From Fragum whitleyi (lineage: Eukaryota > Mollusca > Bivalvia > Cardiida > Cardiidae), in the NCBI GenBank assembly GCA_948146395.1, contig OX411552.1, positions 4,959,501 through 5,023,500 on the forward strand: a stretch of DNA of 64,000 nt. Direction: 5' to 3'. Within the stretch, counting starts at the first letter, position 1. The number at the start of each line of letters is the position of its first letter. A program made the translations under genes and the position numbers. The notes under the pieces are model-generated. The model searched no databases. It was not told the origin of the DNA and saw only the letters and a program-made list of their open reading frames with translations. Positions 34,492 to 43,305 of the stretch are shown here, piece by piece.

Positions 34492-35390
34492 GATGAAGGT
34501 ATTCATTTGCTATTATTTGCAGTCAGAGAATCTGTTCAAAAATCTCTTGGCTTTAGCCCCTTTGAGTTAGTTTTTGGTCATTCTGTTCGTGGGCCATTAA
34601 CACTCTTAAAAGAGAAATTTCTTGCTGATGATGAAACACCCTTGAACTTATTACAGTATGTTTCTGACTTCAGAAATAAACTGTCTAGGGCATGTGAGGT
34701 TGCTACGTCAAATCTTAAATCATCTCAGAGCAAAATGAAGGCAAGATATGACAAGCATAGTGTTGATAGGAAATTTGAACCAGGTGATAAAGTCCTTGCT
34801 CTTTTGCCAATACCTGGCCGACCCTTACAGGCAAGATATTATGGCCCGTATGCTATTGATAAGAAAACAAGTGATTTGAATTATATCATCAATACTCCTG
34901 GAAGGCGTAAAAATAAACAAATGTGTCATGTGAATATGTTAAAAAAGTATTTTGACAGAGATAGCTCTATTTCAAAACCGGTTACAGTTGTAAACACTGT
35001 CCCACAAGAATCAAATGTGATTGAATCAGAAGTTAATTCAGACTTTAGTGAAAAATCCGTTCCTGGTCCACCTAAACTTGAGAACTCTGAAATACTTAAG
35101 AATCTTGACGACAAACTTTCACATTTGGAGCCATCTCAACGAGAAGAGCTGAAACAGTTGATTAATGAATATGAACACTTGTTTCCTGACATCCCAACAA
35201 GAACTGATAAAATATATCATGATGTCATTGTGGAAGATTCTCAACCAATAAAACATCCTTATAGAATGAATCCAGTGAAACAAAAAGCCCTTCAAGATGA
35301 AGTGAATTACTTATTGGAGAATGACTTTATTGAACCCAGCCAAAATAATTACAGTTCACCATGTATATTAGTTCCAAAGCCAAATGGAAC
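34492..35390 (+). pseudogene. Outer element integrase C-terminus and start of RT, cut by insertion
   Basis: In frame with the integrase beyond its TAG. LGFSPFELVFGHSVRGPL is the usual post-core integrase segment, followed by a GDKVLALLP and YYGPY module (GPY/F-like) near 34780-34860. A Ser-rich linker leads into the RT N-terminus with IKHPYRMNPVKQ, LLENDFIEPS and SPCILVPK. The frame is cut at 35390 by the younger element. The RT continues in the same sense at 45556, with GAAC duplicated at the two junctions. The last 22 bases of the apparent frame (to 35412) are LTR sequence. Confidence 0.88.
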
Positions 35391-36575
35391 TGTAACGTTC
35401 GTGCATTATTAACTTAGCATCTTAGCAGCTTCTCTTACGATTGCTCAGTGTTAAAAATCAGGATTGTACGATTTCTGCTTTTTGGTAGTCGAATTTGCAT
35501 TTATTTCTAGTGCTAGATAACTTAGGGTTAAAACTAACTTGTATTCTTGTATTGCAATAGTTTTTATGCTGTTAATTTACCTTTATGAATGGCTATTGCA
35601 TTTATTCTTAAGCATTTCGCTCTATTTATTACTGCTTTCTCGTGAGATTCTTGGAAAGTCGGCCATATTTGTCTGAAATGCTGTGGTTTGTCCGTTTACT
35701 TTTCCATATCCAAGAGGATGCGATTTTACTAGTAATTTTAATAGAGGCGTAAGGATAGTATCAGTTGTGTTCCGATTGAGTACTATACTTCCGCCAGCGT
35801 TTCACGAGATGTGACGTCACTACCTGCGTCATTTTTAGTATAAATAGCGCGTTGTTTTGAATTTTCATCAGAGTTTTTCTCGCTCTCAACAAAAGCACAT
35901 CGCTTCGTTATTAAATCAAAGGCTAGAACCCTATTTCCCCCAACGACCTTCATCTAATCCCGTCAAGTGTAATAATAGACACATACGTCGGGATGCCCCA
36001 AGAGGTAATAAGGGAATAGAGGTTTAATTTTGTACCCGACCGTTGGAGGATTCTGGAGAATTTGACGACATTGGAATAATGTGGTCAACCCCACCCAGAA
36101 TTCTCCAATACTAGACTCTCCAAAATTCTCCGTTCCCAAGGTTTACTGAGAAAGCTTCGATTTCTCCAATATTTATCTTTTGTAAAATGAAACATGAATT
36201 GTAAATTTCTAACATCTTTGGAATAATATTAGAGTAGCCAAACATTAAATGTGTAAACTGTTATTCCGTTTTGGGTGGTATTTTCTTTTGCCTTTATAGA
36301 TCTATTTAATCCCAATCTAGATCTATCTCCCCAAGTATTCTCCAGAATACTCCATCTTCCATATTCCTATCCAAAAGCCGGGTCCAGGACGATCCCGTAA
36401 ACGTGACGGGATATATCCCCCAGTATTTAAGTCTCTTGTTGGACTTCGAACCATAAACGGGTTAGGGTTATACACCCTTAGAATCCGTTCATTGTGTTTT
36501 GGCGTTGTGCGTCTGTCGGTCTGTGTCTGCACGGTTACGTGTTGTTGACGACGTTCTAAGTGGGGGTCCGTTACA
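35391..36575 (+). repeat. 5' LTR of inner element
   Basis: TGTAACGTTCGTGC to GGGGGTCCGTTACA. Contains a CRE and TATA pair (separate entry). By eye the only difference from the 3' LTR is T versus A in the word just before TATAAATA. Confidence 0.95.
35812..35846 (+). promoter_or_regulatory. CRE and TATA box of the inner LTR
   Basis: The palindrome TGACGTCA (35812-35819) lies 19 bases upstream of TATAAATA (35839-35846); the same pair is at 44792 and 44819 in the 3' LTR. TGACGTCA is the consensus site for CREB/ATF factors. About 30 bases further, around TCATCAGAG, is a plausible start of the R region. That cAMP or stress kinases drive this LTR is inference. Confidence 0.6.
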
Positions 36576-36581
36576 GAAATT

Positions 36582-36599
36582 TGGTGGCAGCGGTGGGAT
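36582..36599 (+). other. Primer-binding site, tRNA-Leu type
   Basis: TGGTGGCAGCGGTGGGAT begins six bases after the 5' LTR. It matches the complement of a tRNA-Leu (AAG-type) 3' end ATCCCACCGCTGCCACCA; the assignment is from memory of the animal tRNA sequence. Confidence 0.75.
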
Positions 36600-36676
36600 C
36601 TGTCATCTTGGAATCGGTGGATAGTTAAATTTGTCTATTTTCCTAACTCAATGGGACAAATTAGAGAGACATAAGT

Positions 36677-37990
36677 ATGGAAGATTCGGGGACAGTTACA
36701 TTTAATCCCGATAGGCTACAAAATTCCATTGAAAATCATAATTCAGAGGATGAGACCGATAATGTTAGTAGTAACGATTCACATAGCCCCGGGGACGGAG
36801 AGTCTGGAAATCCTGTTGATCAAATTCGCCAATGTATGCGGGAAATAAGGTCGGAATTGGCCATAGATATAAAATTGCTTAAGTCTGAAGTTCGCAGTTG
36901 TTTGAGTGACTTTGACAATAAATTGCATGATTTGCAAACTCAAGTGCATTCACAACCTAGCAATTACAGCTCAAACAACCGTCGAAATGTTCGCAACTCT
37001 AGCTCCCCTTTTCCCCCATGCATTGATTTTGATGAGCACGGTGATCGGCGTATACACAGTACCCCTGATCACATTGATAGTGTAGGTAGTCGTCGCCATG
37101 AAAGTCGCAGCCAATATGCTTTATCTAACCCTAGCACCGGTAATATTGGACCGTCGGGTTACGACCATGTATCTGGGGGTAGGGATAAAATACGACCACA
37201 GATATTTGATGGCTCTGAAGATCTGGACGAATACCTTACACAATTCAATATCATTGCCGACTTAAACTCTTGGGACTATAAAACAAAGTCCCTTTACTTA
37301 GCTAGTAGTCTGGGCGGATCGGCTCGAGCGCTGCTGGGTGAATTAGACTCAAATCAGCGAAGAGATTTTGTGAAATTAGTTGAGATCTTGAAAAATAGAT
37401 TTGGATCTGTTAATAGAGCGGAAGTTTTCCGATCAAAGTTACAATCAAGAAAACTAGGCAAAAATGAAAGTTTACCAGAACTAGCTCAGTCAATTAAATG
37501 TCTTACTAGGAAGGCATATCCATGCGCTTCCATGGAAGTCATTGAGATTTTAGCTTTAGACCATTTTATTGATGCTATACCAAACTCAGACATTCGACTC
37601 AGACTTCGTGAAGTGGGACCTGGCACGGTGACCGAGGCCGAGCAAATCGCAGTGCGACTAGAAGCCCACAGGATAGCGGATCGTAGTCGTGATGGACACC
37701 ACGTTCGCGGCGTCGAACCCGTTGAAACCCAGTCTACGAAGACTGAAGACAAACTGGCCGAACTTTGTAATAAAATGTCGGAATTGGTGAAAGAAATGGC
37801 GAATTTTAAACCCAATGTAGAAAATCGGCACCAGGAACAAAATAATGGCTATAATAATAAGAAATGGCAAAAGAAGCGTAAATTTCAGAATTGGAATAAG
37901 AAGAATGAGGGAAACGGACAAGGGTCGAGTTCGTCGGGGACCGAAGGTCGACCACAACCGAGAGATCCCCAGACAAACCAATCCCTGTAA
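36677..37990 (+). CDS. Inner element Gag
   Basis: 437 codons from ATG 36677. The N-terminal 47 residues are acidic and Ser/Asn-rich, 48-92 are a probable coiled coil, and a capsid-like core runs from about 173 (PQIFDGSEDLDEYLTQF) to about 335, with the usual LYLASSLGGSARALL and SLPELAQSI helices. The tail (about 388-437) is rich in Asn, Lys and Gly (NNKKWQKKRKF). No CCHC zinc knuckle is present, unlike the outer element, so the basic tail may bind RNA instead. The frame overlaps pol, which lies in the -1 frame. Gag builds the particle in the cytoplasm. Intact, no internal stop. Confidence 0.9.
   Translation: MEDSGTVTFNPDRLQNSIENHNSEDETDNVSSNDSHSPGDGESGNPVDQIRQCMREIRSELAIDIKLLKSEVRSCLSDFDNKLHDLQTQVHSQPSNYSSNNRRNVRNSSSPFPPCIDFDEHGDRRIHSTPDHIDSVGSRRHESRSQYALSNPSTGNIGPSGYDHVSGGRDKIRPQIFDGSEDLDEYLTQFNIIADLNSWDYKTKSLYLASSLGGSARALLGELDSNQRRDFVKLVEILKNRFGSVNRAEVFRSKLQSRKLGKNESLPELAQSIKCLTRKAYPCASMEVIEILALDHFIDAIPNSDIRLRLREVGPGTVTEAEQIAVRLEAHRIADRSRDGHHVRGVEPVETQSTKTEDKLAELCNKMSELVKEMANFKPNVENRHQEQNNGYNNKKWQKKRKFQNWNKKNEGNGQGSSSSGTEGRPQPRDPQTNQSL
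37909..37970 (+). promoter_or_regulatory. Candidate -1 ribosomal frameshift signal, gag to pol
   Basis: The slippery heptamer G GGA AAC (37909-37915) is in the correct phase of the gag frame. Pol is the -1 frame and is open from just before this point. Seven bases later GGTCGA (37923-37928) can pair with TCGACC (37948-37953), and loop bases GGGGA (37936-37940) can pair with TCCCC (37966-37970), giving an H-type pseudoknot. A nested hairpin TCGG/CCGA is an alternative. GGGAAAC is an established slip site in some retroviruses. Confidence 0.7.
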
Positions 37991-40900
37991 ATCCTGTTTA
38001 CCGCATTCAAGAAGATGGCTTGTTTGTAAACGCTACGATACATGACCAGCGATTATCTTTCTTAATTGACACTGGTTCAAACATCAGTATTTTGAACAAA
38101 AATATACTTCATTTATGGTCAAATAAAAGTGACTTAAAAATTGAACCTGTCTTCCAGTCTATGGTGACTGTTACTGGCCAAACGGCACCCTTTCATGGTA
38201 AAGCAAATTTTTCTATAAACATTGGAACTCAAACTTTTGAACATAGCCTGTATCTAGCCGATATAAACAATGACGGAATTTTGGGCATTGATTTTCTACA
38301 AAGGTTTAACTGCAATGTTTTGTTAAATAAACGATGTTTAGAAATCGGGAGTGAACGCATTTCTTGCTACTCGTTAAAAAGTACTGAAAACTATAAATGT
38401 TGTCGTGTAACAGTGAAGGAAAACATGGTTATTCCTCCTGAAACGGAAATAATTTTACCAGGCAAATTATCTGGGCCTGTATCGCATTCCGTGGGAGTTA
38501 TAGAACCGCATGAAAAATTTGTCTCGAAAAGCGGATTATTGATCGCGAAAAGCGTGATAGATCTTAAAAATGGTGAAATTCCTTTGCGAGTAGTGAATTT
38601 GGGTATCGAACCTTGTACCGTGTACAAAGGGACTGTGGCTGCAGTTTATGAATCTGTTTCTGAACAAAACATTCAATCCTTAGAAGCCATATCGGTAAAC
38701 AACTCCTCAATACTGGAGTCCCTTCCGAACCACCTTACTCCAGTTTTCGATAAAGTTGACAAAACATTGTCTGAAGAGCAAATTTGCACTGTCAAACAAT
38801 TGCTCGTGCAGCATCAGAACTTGTTTTCAAAAGATGCGGACGACATAGGTCGTACTCACTTGGTAGAACATACCATTGACACGGGAAACGCTAAGCCCGT
38901 GAAATTACCACCGTACCGTATACCCCTTGCTAAACGCGCGGTTGCAGAGCAAGAAATTAAAAAGATGAAAGAAAGCGGTATAATAGAACCTTCTTGCAGT
39001 CCTTGGAGCAGCCCGATCGTCATTGTTGCTAAAGGAAACGGTAGCGTAAGGTTTTGCTGTGATTTTAGGAAACTAAATGATCTGACAATAAAAGATAGCC
39101 AACCTTTACCTCGTATTGACGATACTCTAGACGCTTTATCCGGCTCAGTATGGTTTAGTACCATAGACTTAAAATCCGGTTTTTGGCAAATTGCGATGTC
39201 TGAGAAAGACAAACCGAAGACTAGTTTCTCCATCCAGGGCTCTGGGCTCTGGCAGTTCCGAGTAATGCCATACGGGCTCTGTTGCGCCCCGGCGACCTTC
39301 GAACGCTTAATGGAAAGAATACTGTCGGGTTTGACGTGGCAAATATGTCTAGTATATCTGGACGATATTATAGTCTTTTCTAAAACGTTTTCTGAGCACG
39401 TTGAGAATTTAAAGACTGTATTCGCACGTCTGCGGGACGCTAATCTAAAGCTTAATCCCGAAAAATGTAATTTGTTTCGTAAGAATGTCGCCTTTTTAGG
39501 ACATGTAATAAGCGAGTCTGGAATTGCTACCGATCCTGCGAAGATCGAGAGCGTTAAAAACTGGCCTATTCCTAAAAACGTCAAAGACGTACGCAGCTTC
39601 CTTGGCTTATGCTCATACTATCGTCGCTATGTCTTTCAATTCTCAACGATCGCCAAACCGTTACATAAATTAACGGAAAAGGGTGAAAGGTTTGCTTGGA
39701 CACAAGAGTGCGACGAGGCTTTTAATTTATTGAAAAGCAATCTTTTAAAAGCACCGGTCTTAGCATATCCAATTTCGGAAGGAGAATTTATCCTTGACAC
39801 GGACGCGAGCGGTTACGGTATATCAGGTGTTTTATCACAAATTCAGGGTAATGAAGAGAAAGTAATTGCTTACTATAGTAAATGCTTATCAAAAGCAGAA
39901 AGGCGGTATTGCGTAACAAGGCGCGAATTGCTCGCCGTAGTCAATTCTGTAAAACAGTTTCATCATTATCTTTATGGTCAACATTTTTTGGTACGTACAG
40001 ACCACGCATCCTTAAGGTGGTTGACCAATTTTAAAAATCCAGAAGGGCAATTGGCTCGCTGGATTGAACTTTTGTCGACATACGATTTTCGGATTGAACA
40101 TAGAGTGGGACGTTCCCATTGTAATGCCGATGCTTTATCGCGTAGACCGTGCGATAACATAGGCTGTAGTTATTGTGAAAGAGCGGAAGCTAAGTTCGAA
40201 TGCGCGGAGGGTAAGCGTTGTGCACGTGTTACATATAAAACCGACAATTTGTCAAATTGTAAGCATAACCAAAGGCCCATGACCAGGTTTGAACGCTTTG
40301 AGACAAGTACCGAAAGTACGCCTAATTTACTTGGTGTGGTGACTTGTGAGCGCCAAAGTGTGAACTTGCCGTGTCGAAGAGTTGAGAATGCTCCCGAGAT
40401 TAATAACATAGAGACCTTTCAACCTAAGGTAGTTATTAATAAGCATTCCCCGAGTAGTTGTAATATTCCTAAAAGCGAACAACATAACGAGGCACACCTC
40501 AATTATATTGATGAGTGCATGTTGTCGTATGCGGAGGAAGCGAAAGGCGCGAAGTTTGAACTCTGTAATAACTACAATATACAGAACAGAACGTCGAGAG
40601 AGAAAGTAGGGAAAAGCGTTAATCATAATTTGTCGTCAAATAGTTCATGTCACGTAGAGTGCATTTCTGAAACTTGTCTAATTAAAGATAAAAGTGCTAA
40701 ATGCTCCGTGAAGAATCGGTGCTGTAATACTCAAATTCAGGGTCAGTCAGATGACCATAAGCATACTTCTTTAAAGTCAGCCCAAGAAGCTGACCCGACT
40801 ATCACTTTACTCAAGGAGTGGAAATCTCAGAATGTCACACCGTCATGGTCGGATATATCTGAACGATCAGCCGAGACTAAGTTCTATTGGAATAGGTTAG

Positions 40901-42081
40901 ACTCTCTTCTTATAAGCGATGACTTGCTCTGTCGCAAATGGGAGAATGAGATCGGAGACTATCACGAGATTCAGATAATCCTTCCCAGGTCCTTAGCTCC
41001 GGAAATTCTGAGAGAATTTCACGATAGTCCTACGGGAGGACATTTGGGCATTACTAAAACGCTAAGTAAATTACGCACTCGATATTTTTGGTATGGTATG
41101 CGAAAAGATGTGAAAGAATGGTGTAGGAAATGTGATCGGTGTGCAATGCGTAAAAATCCGAGACGCAAGCCAAGGTCTGCTTTAAAGCAATATAATGTCG
41201 GTTTACCACTTGAGCGGGTAGGCATTGATATAATAGGACCGGTTGTTCAAAGCGATCACGGGAATAGATACATTCTTACCATTTGCGATTATTTCACAAA
41301 GTTCGTAGTCACTGTGCCGATGAAAAATCAAGAGGCTAAAACGGTAGCTCAAAGTTTAATAGACCGATTCGTCTCGATATTCGGTATACCTCTGCAGTTA
41401 CACTCCGATCAGGGCACTAACTTTGAATCAGTTCTATTTAAAGAGATATGTTCTTTACTGGGTATTGACAAAACGAGGACAACGGGTTTCAGACATCAGT
41501 CTGATGGCCTCGTCGAAAGGTCAAATCGAACCCTTCAAAACATGTTGGCAAAGTTTGTATCCCAGAATCCGAATGAATGGGATCAGTACTTGCCTTTAAT
41601 AACATTGGCATATAATACGTCTGTCCAAGAGACTACGAAATTTAGTCCATGTAAACTCATGTTTTGTAAAGAACTGAATTTACCCGTAGATCTAGTGTAC
41701 GGAAAGCCTCCGGGGCAATCAAAATTGACAAGTGATTACGCGAAAACAGTCGAGGATAAATTATCGCAAATACATGATATCGTGCGTAAAAATATTGCGT
41801 TAGCAAGTCACACGCAAAAGAAAAATTATGACCATAAAATAGCACAAAAGCTGTACAATGAGGGAGACCTGGTATGGTTATTTAACCCAAAACCAAAAGC
41901 CGGTAAAAGCTCTAAGTTCAGATGTCCGTGGGATGGTCCATGGGTCGTAACAAAACGCTTGAATGACGTTATCTATAGAATACAGAAGTCGCCTCGTTCT
42001 ACTCCGCGTGTTGTCCATCACGATCGATTAAAACGATATGAGGGTTTAAAAACGTCTTGGCTTAGTGAATCAAAGCACTGA
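37916..42081 (+). CDS. Inner element Pol: protease, RT, RNase H, integrase
   Basis: Open in the -1 frame relative to gag from the slip site to TGA 42081; the part from 38020 is 1353 codons. Numbered from 38020: protease DTGS at 17-20 in FLIDTGSNISIL; RT with CDFRKLN, VMPYGLCCAPATF and YLDD near 445-448; RNase H DTDASG near 591 and ending ADALSRR near 705. A linker of about 220 residues with many Cys (CDNIGCSYCERAE) and low similarity to anything I know follows. Integrase has HDSPTGGHLG and CRKCDRC (about 1001-1040), catalytic D in GIDIIGP, D in SDQGTNF and E in VERSNR, and a C-terminal WDGPWVV (GPY/F-like) module without a chromodomain. All catalytic residues are present, so the enzyme set looks functional. 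Confidence 0.93.
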
Positions 42082-42121
42082 TAGCACTGCACTGCCAAAC
42101 GGCAATATATGCAACAACTGA

Positions 42122-42142
42122 AAAACTCTCTTCTCTTTACAG
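42122..42142 (+). other. Candidate splice acceptor for the cargo transcript
   Basis: AACTGAAAAACTC (branch-like) is followed by TCTTCTCTTTACAG, with the AG at 42141-42142, 60 bases after the pol stop. The zinc-finger frame begins directly after it and has no ATG of its own before the finger, which fits entry by splicing. The donor was not identified; the leader or gag region is expected. Confidence 0.55.
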
Positions 42143-42622
42143 TTTGCCTGTGACATTTGTGACAATAAGTTCACAAAATACCACCGAGCACAGCGGCATG
42201 TCCAAGAAAAACACTCGGGGTTCCAGTTCCAATGTAGACGATGTAGGAAATTGTTCTCCAGGAAGAACTATAAACATGGGTGTGGCAAGGTTGAGAAGGA
42301 CGATCTCGAGTTACTGTCACGGGAAGGAGTGCGTGGGGAGGAGGCATATGTACTTTTCCGACAGTGGAAGAGAAATGTCCAGGCAAAGATCATCAAGGAT
42401 GTTCCTGAGCGGCTAGTGCTGGTAACTAGCGAACCAGAGACTCTCCCAACTACTGGAAAGAGAAAACAACCAAAGGAGACAAACCTTGATGAGTTTCAGG
42501 CCCCAGGGAGATTGTCGCCCCTTCCCCGTCACCAATTCGTAAAAAGGGAAAATTCGAACGAATTGAAACAGATACTGAAAGTGACAGTGACTCTGAAAGT
42601 GAAACTGAACGTGAACACATGA
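42143..42622 (+). CDS. Cargo frame 1: C2H2 zinc-finger protein
   Basis: The frame starts at the acceptor and shows a C2H2 finger CDICDNKFTKYHRAQRHVQE-KH (C-x2-C-x12-H-x4-H). A second, irregular CRRCRKLFSRKNYKHGC motif follows, then a basic and helical stretch (LFRQWKRNVQAKIIKDV) and a Pro/Ser-rich linker. It ends at TGA 42620-42622, inside the ATG of the next frame (ATGA overlap). The last 40 or so codons look unlike protein (LKVTVTLKVKL), whereas the -1 frame over the same bases (42493-42618) is acidic and protein-like. The true reading may therefore change frame near 42500-42550. Likely role: nucleic-acid binding. Alternatively, the N-terminal part of one fused protein broken by an indel. 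Confidence 0.6.
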   Translation, partial: FACDICDNKFTKYHRAQRHVQEKHSGFQFQCRRCRKLFSRKNYKHGCGKVEKDDLELLSREGVRGEEAYVLFRQWKRNVQAKIIKDVPERLVLVTSEPETLPTTGKRKQPKETNLDEFQAPGRLSPLPRHQFVKRENSNELKQILKVTVTLKVKLNVNT

Positions 42623-43305
42623 ACAAGGAACCAAGTGAAACAAACAAACAAACTGAACAGATTACCAAAGTACAAACTGGTCAAAATAATCCAGAACGAA
42701 CTGAAAAGAACGCAAATGTACAAACGGAACAACATACTCAAGACGAAGTCAAAACTAAACAAAATGCGGAAAGAGACATGGAGCACATCTTATCCACTGC
42801 GGGGCCTGACATAGAAGCCGACATTTCGAGAGAGTTCCCCGGAGTAGAGTTCGACCCCCCTACCCGTGTCACCGAGAGCCCCAGACCGAATGGCCTAAGC
42901 GCCAAGCTCGAGGCGTTCAAGAACGCGCAGGGGCAGCGGGTTGTTTTGAATGTTGGTGGGGTCCGCTTTGAGTGTTCGCGGGAAACTCTCAGACGAGACC
43001 AAAACAGCCTTCTCGCCGAGATATTTGATGACCAATCGACTGTTAAGCCTACCCTTGGAAACCAGTACTTTTTCGACCGGGACCCAGCCCACTTCAGATT
43101 CATTTTGAATTACCTCCGGAGCGGTTGTAAGGTAGACCTTAGGACCCTGCCAAAGGACGCCCGTTACCTCTATGAACTTTTCTACGAAGCTGAATATTAT
43201 CACCTCAACAAGTTAATGGAGGCCATCGTAGCAAAGATAGAGCAAATTAACGTTGTAAATGTAAGCTTGCCTGGTCATCCAAAGCACGTATTCCATGTGG
43301 AATAA
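42619..43305 (+). CDS. Cargo frame 2: KCTD/Kv-type T1 (BTB) domain protein
   Basis: 228 codons from ATG 42619. Residues 1-100 are polar and low-complexity (Thr/Gln/Glu-rich). Residues 107-205 are a T1/BTB_2 domain with the diagnostic words VVLNVGG (108-114), RETLRRD, YFFDRDPAHFRFILNYLRSG (150-169) and LPKDARYLYELFYEAEYYHL. The family comprises Kv-channel tetramerisation domains and KCTD adaptors of Cullin-3 ligases. There is no transmembrane segment, so KCTD-like is the better match. The frame stays open upstream to 42493 with an acidic Glu/Ser/Asp stretch, so ATG 42619 may be internal. The segment is visibly GC-richer (about 60 percent in a 60-base hand count at 42841) than pol. This fits capture of a host gene. 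Confidence 0.85.
   Translation: MNKEPSETNKQTEQITKVQTGQNNPERTEKNANVQTEQHTQDEVKTKQNAERDMEHILSTAGPDIEADISREFPGVEFDPPTRVTESPRPNGLSAKLEAFKNAQGQRVVLNVGGVRFECSRETLRRDQNSLLAEIFDDQSTVKPTLGNQYFFDRDPAHFRFILNYLRSGCKVDLRTLPKDARYLYELFYEAEYYHLNKLMEAIVAKIEQINVVNVSLPGHPKHVFHVE

Noticed and set aside
36459..36470. Telomere-like GGGTTAGGGTTA in the inner LTR
   Set aside because: Only two units and identical in both LTRs; a chance word rather than telomeric DNA.
36323..36532. Minus-strand 69-codon frame, repeated at 45303-45512
   Set aside because: It lies entirely in the LTR and recurs only because the LTR does; no sign of an antisense gene.
38391..41845. Minus-strand frames of up to 242 codons inside the inner pol
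   Set aside because: Shadows of a strongly supported pol frame; no domain, start context or splice sites.
42144..42416. 90-codon plus-strand frame starting just after the pol stop
   Set aside because: It lies in a different frame from the C2H2 finger over the same bases and shows no domain of its own.
42413..43203. Minus-strand frames opposite the cargo
   Set aside because: Antisense shadows of the zinc-finger and T1 frames; Phe/Ser/Cys-rich without features.
42619..43305. T1/BTB frame as an ordinary host gene exon unrelated to the retrotransposon
   Set aside because: It lies between pol and the polypurine tract of an element whose LTRs are almost identical, on the same strand, with no intron structure of its own; an independent later insertion into such a young element is possible but less likely.
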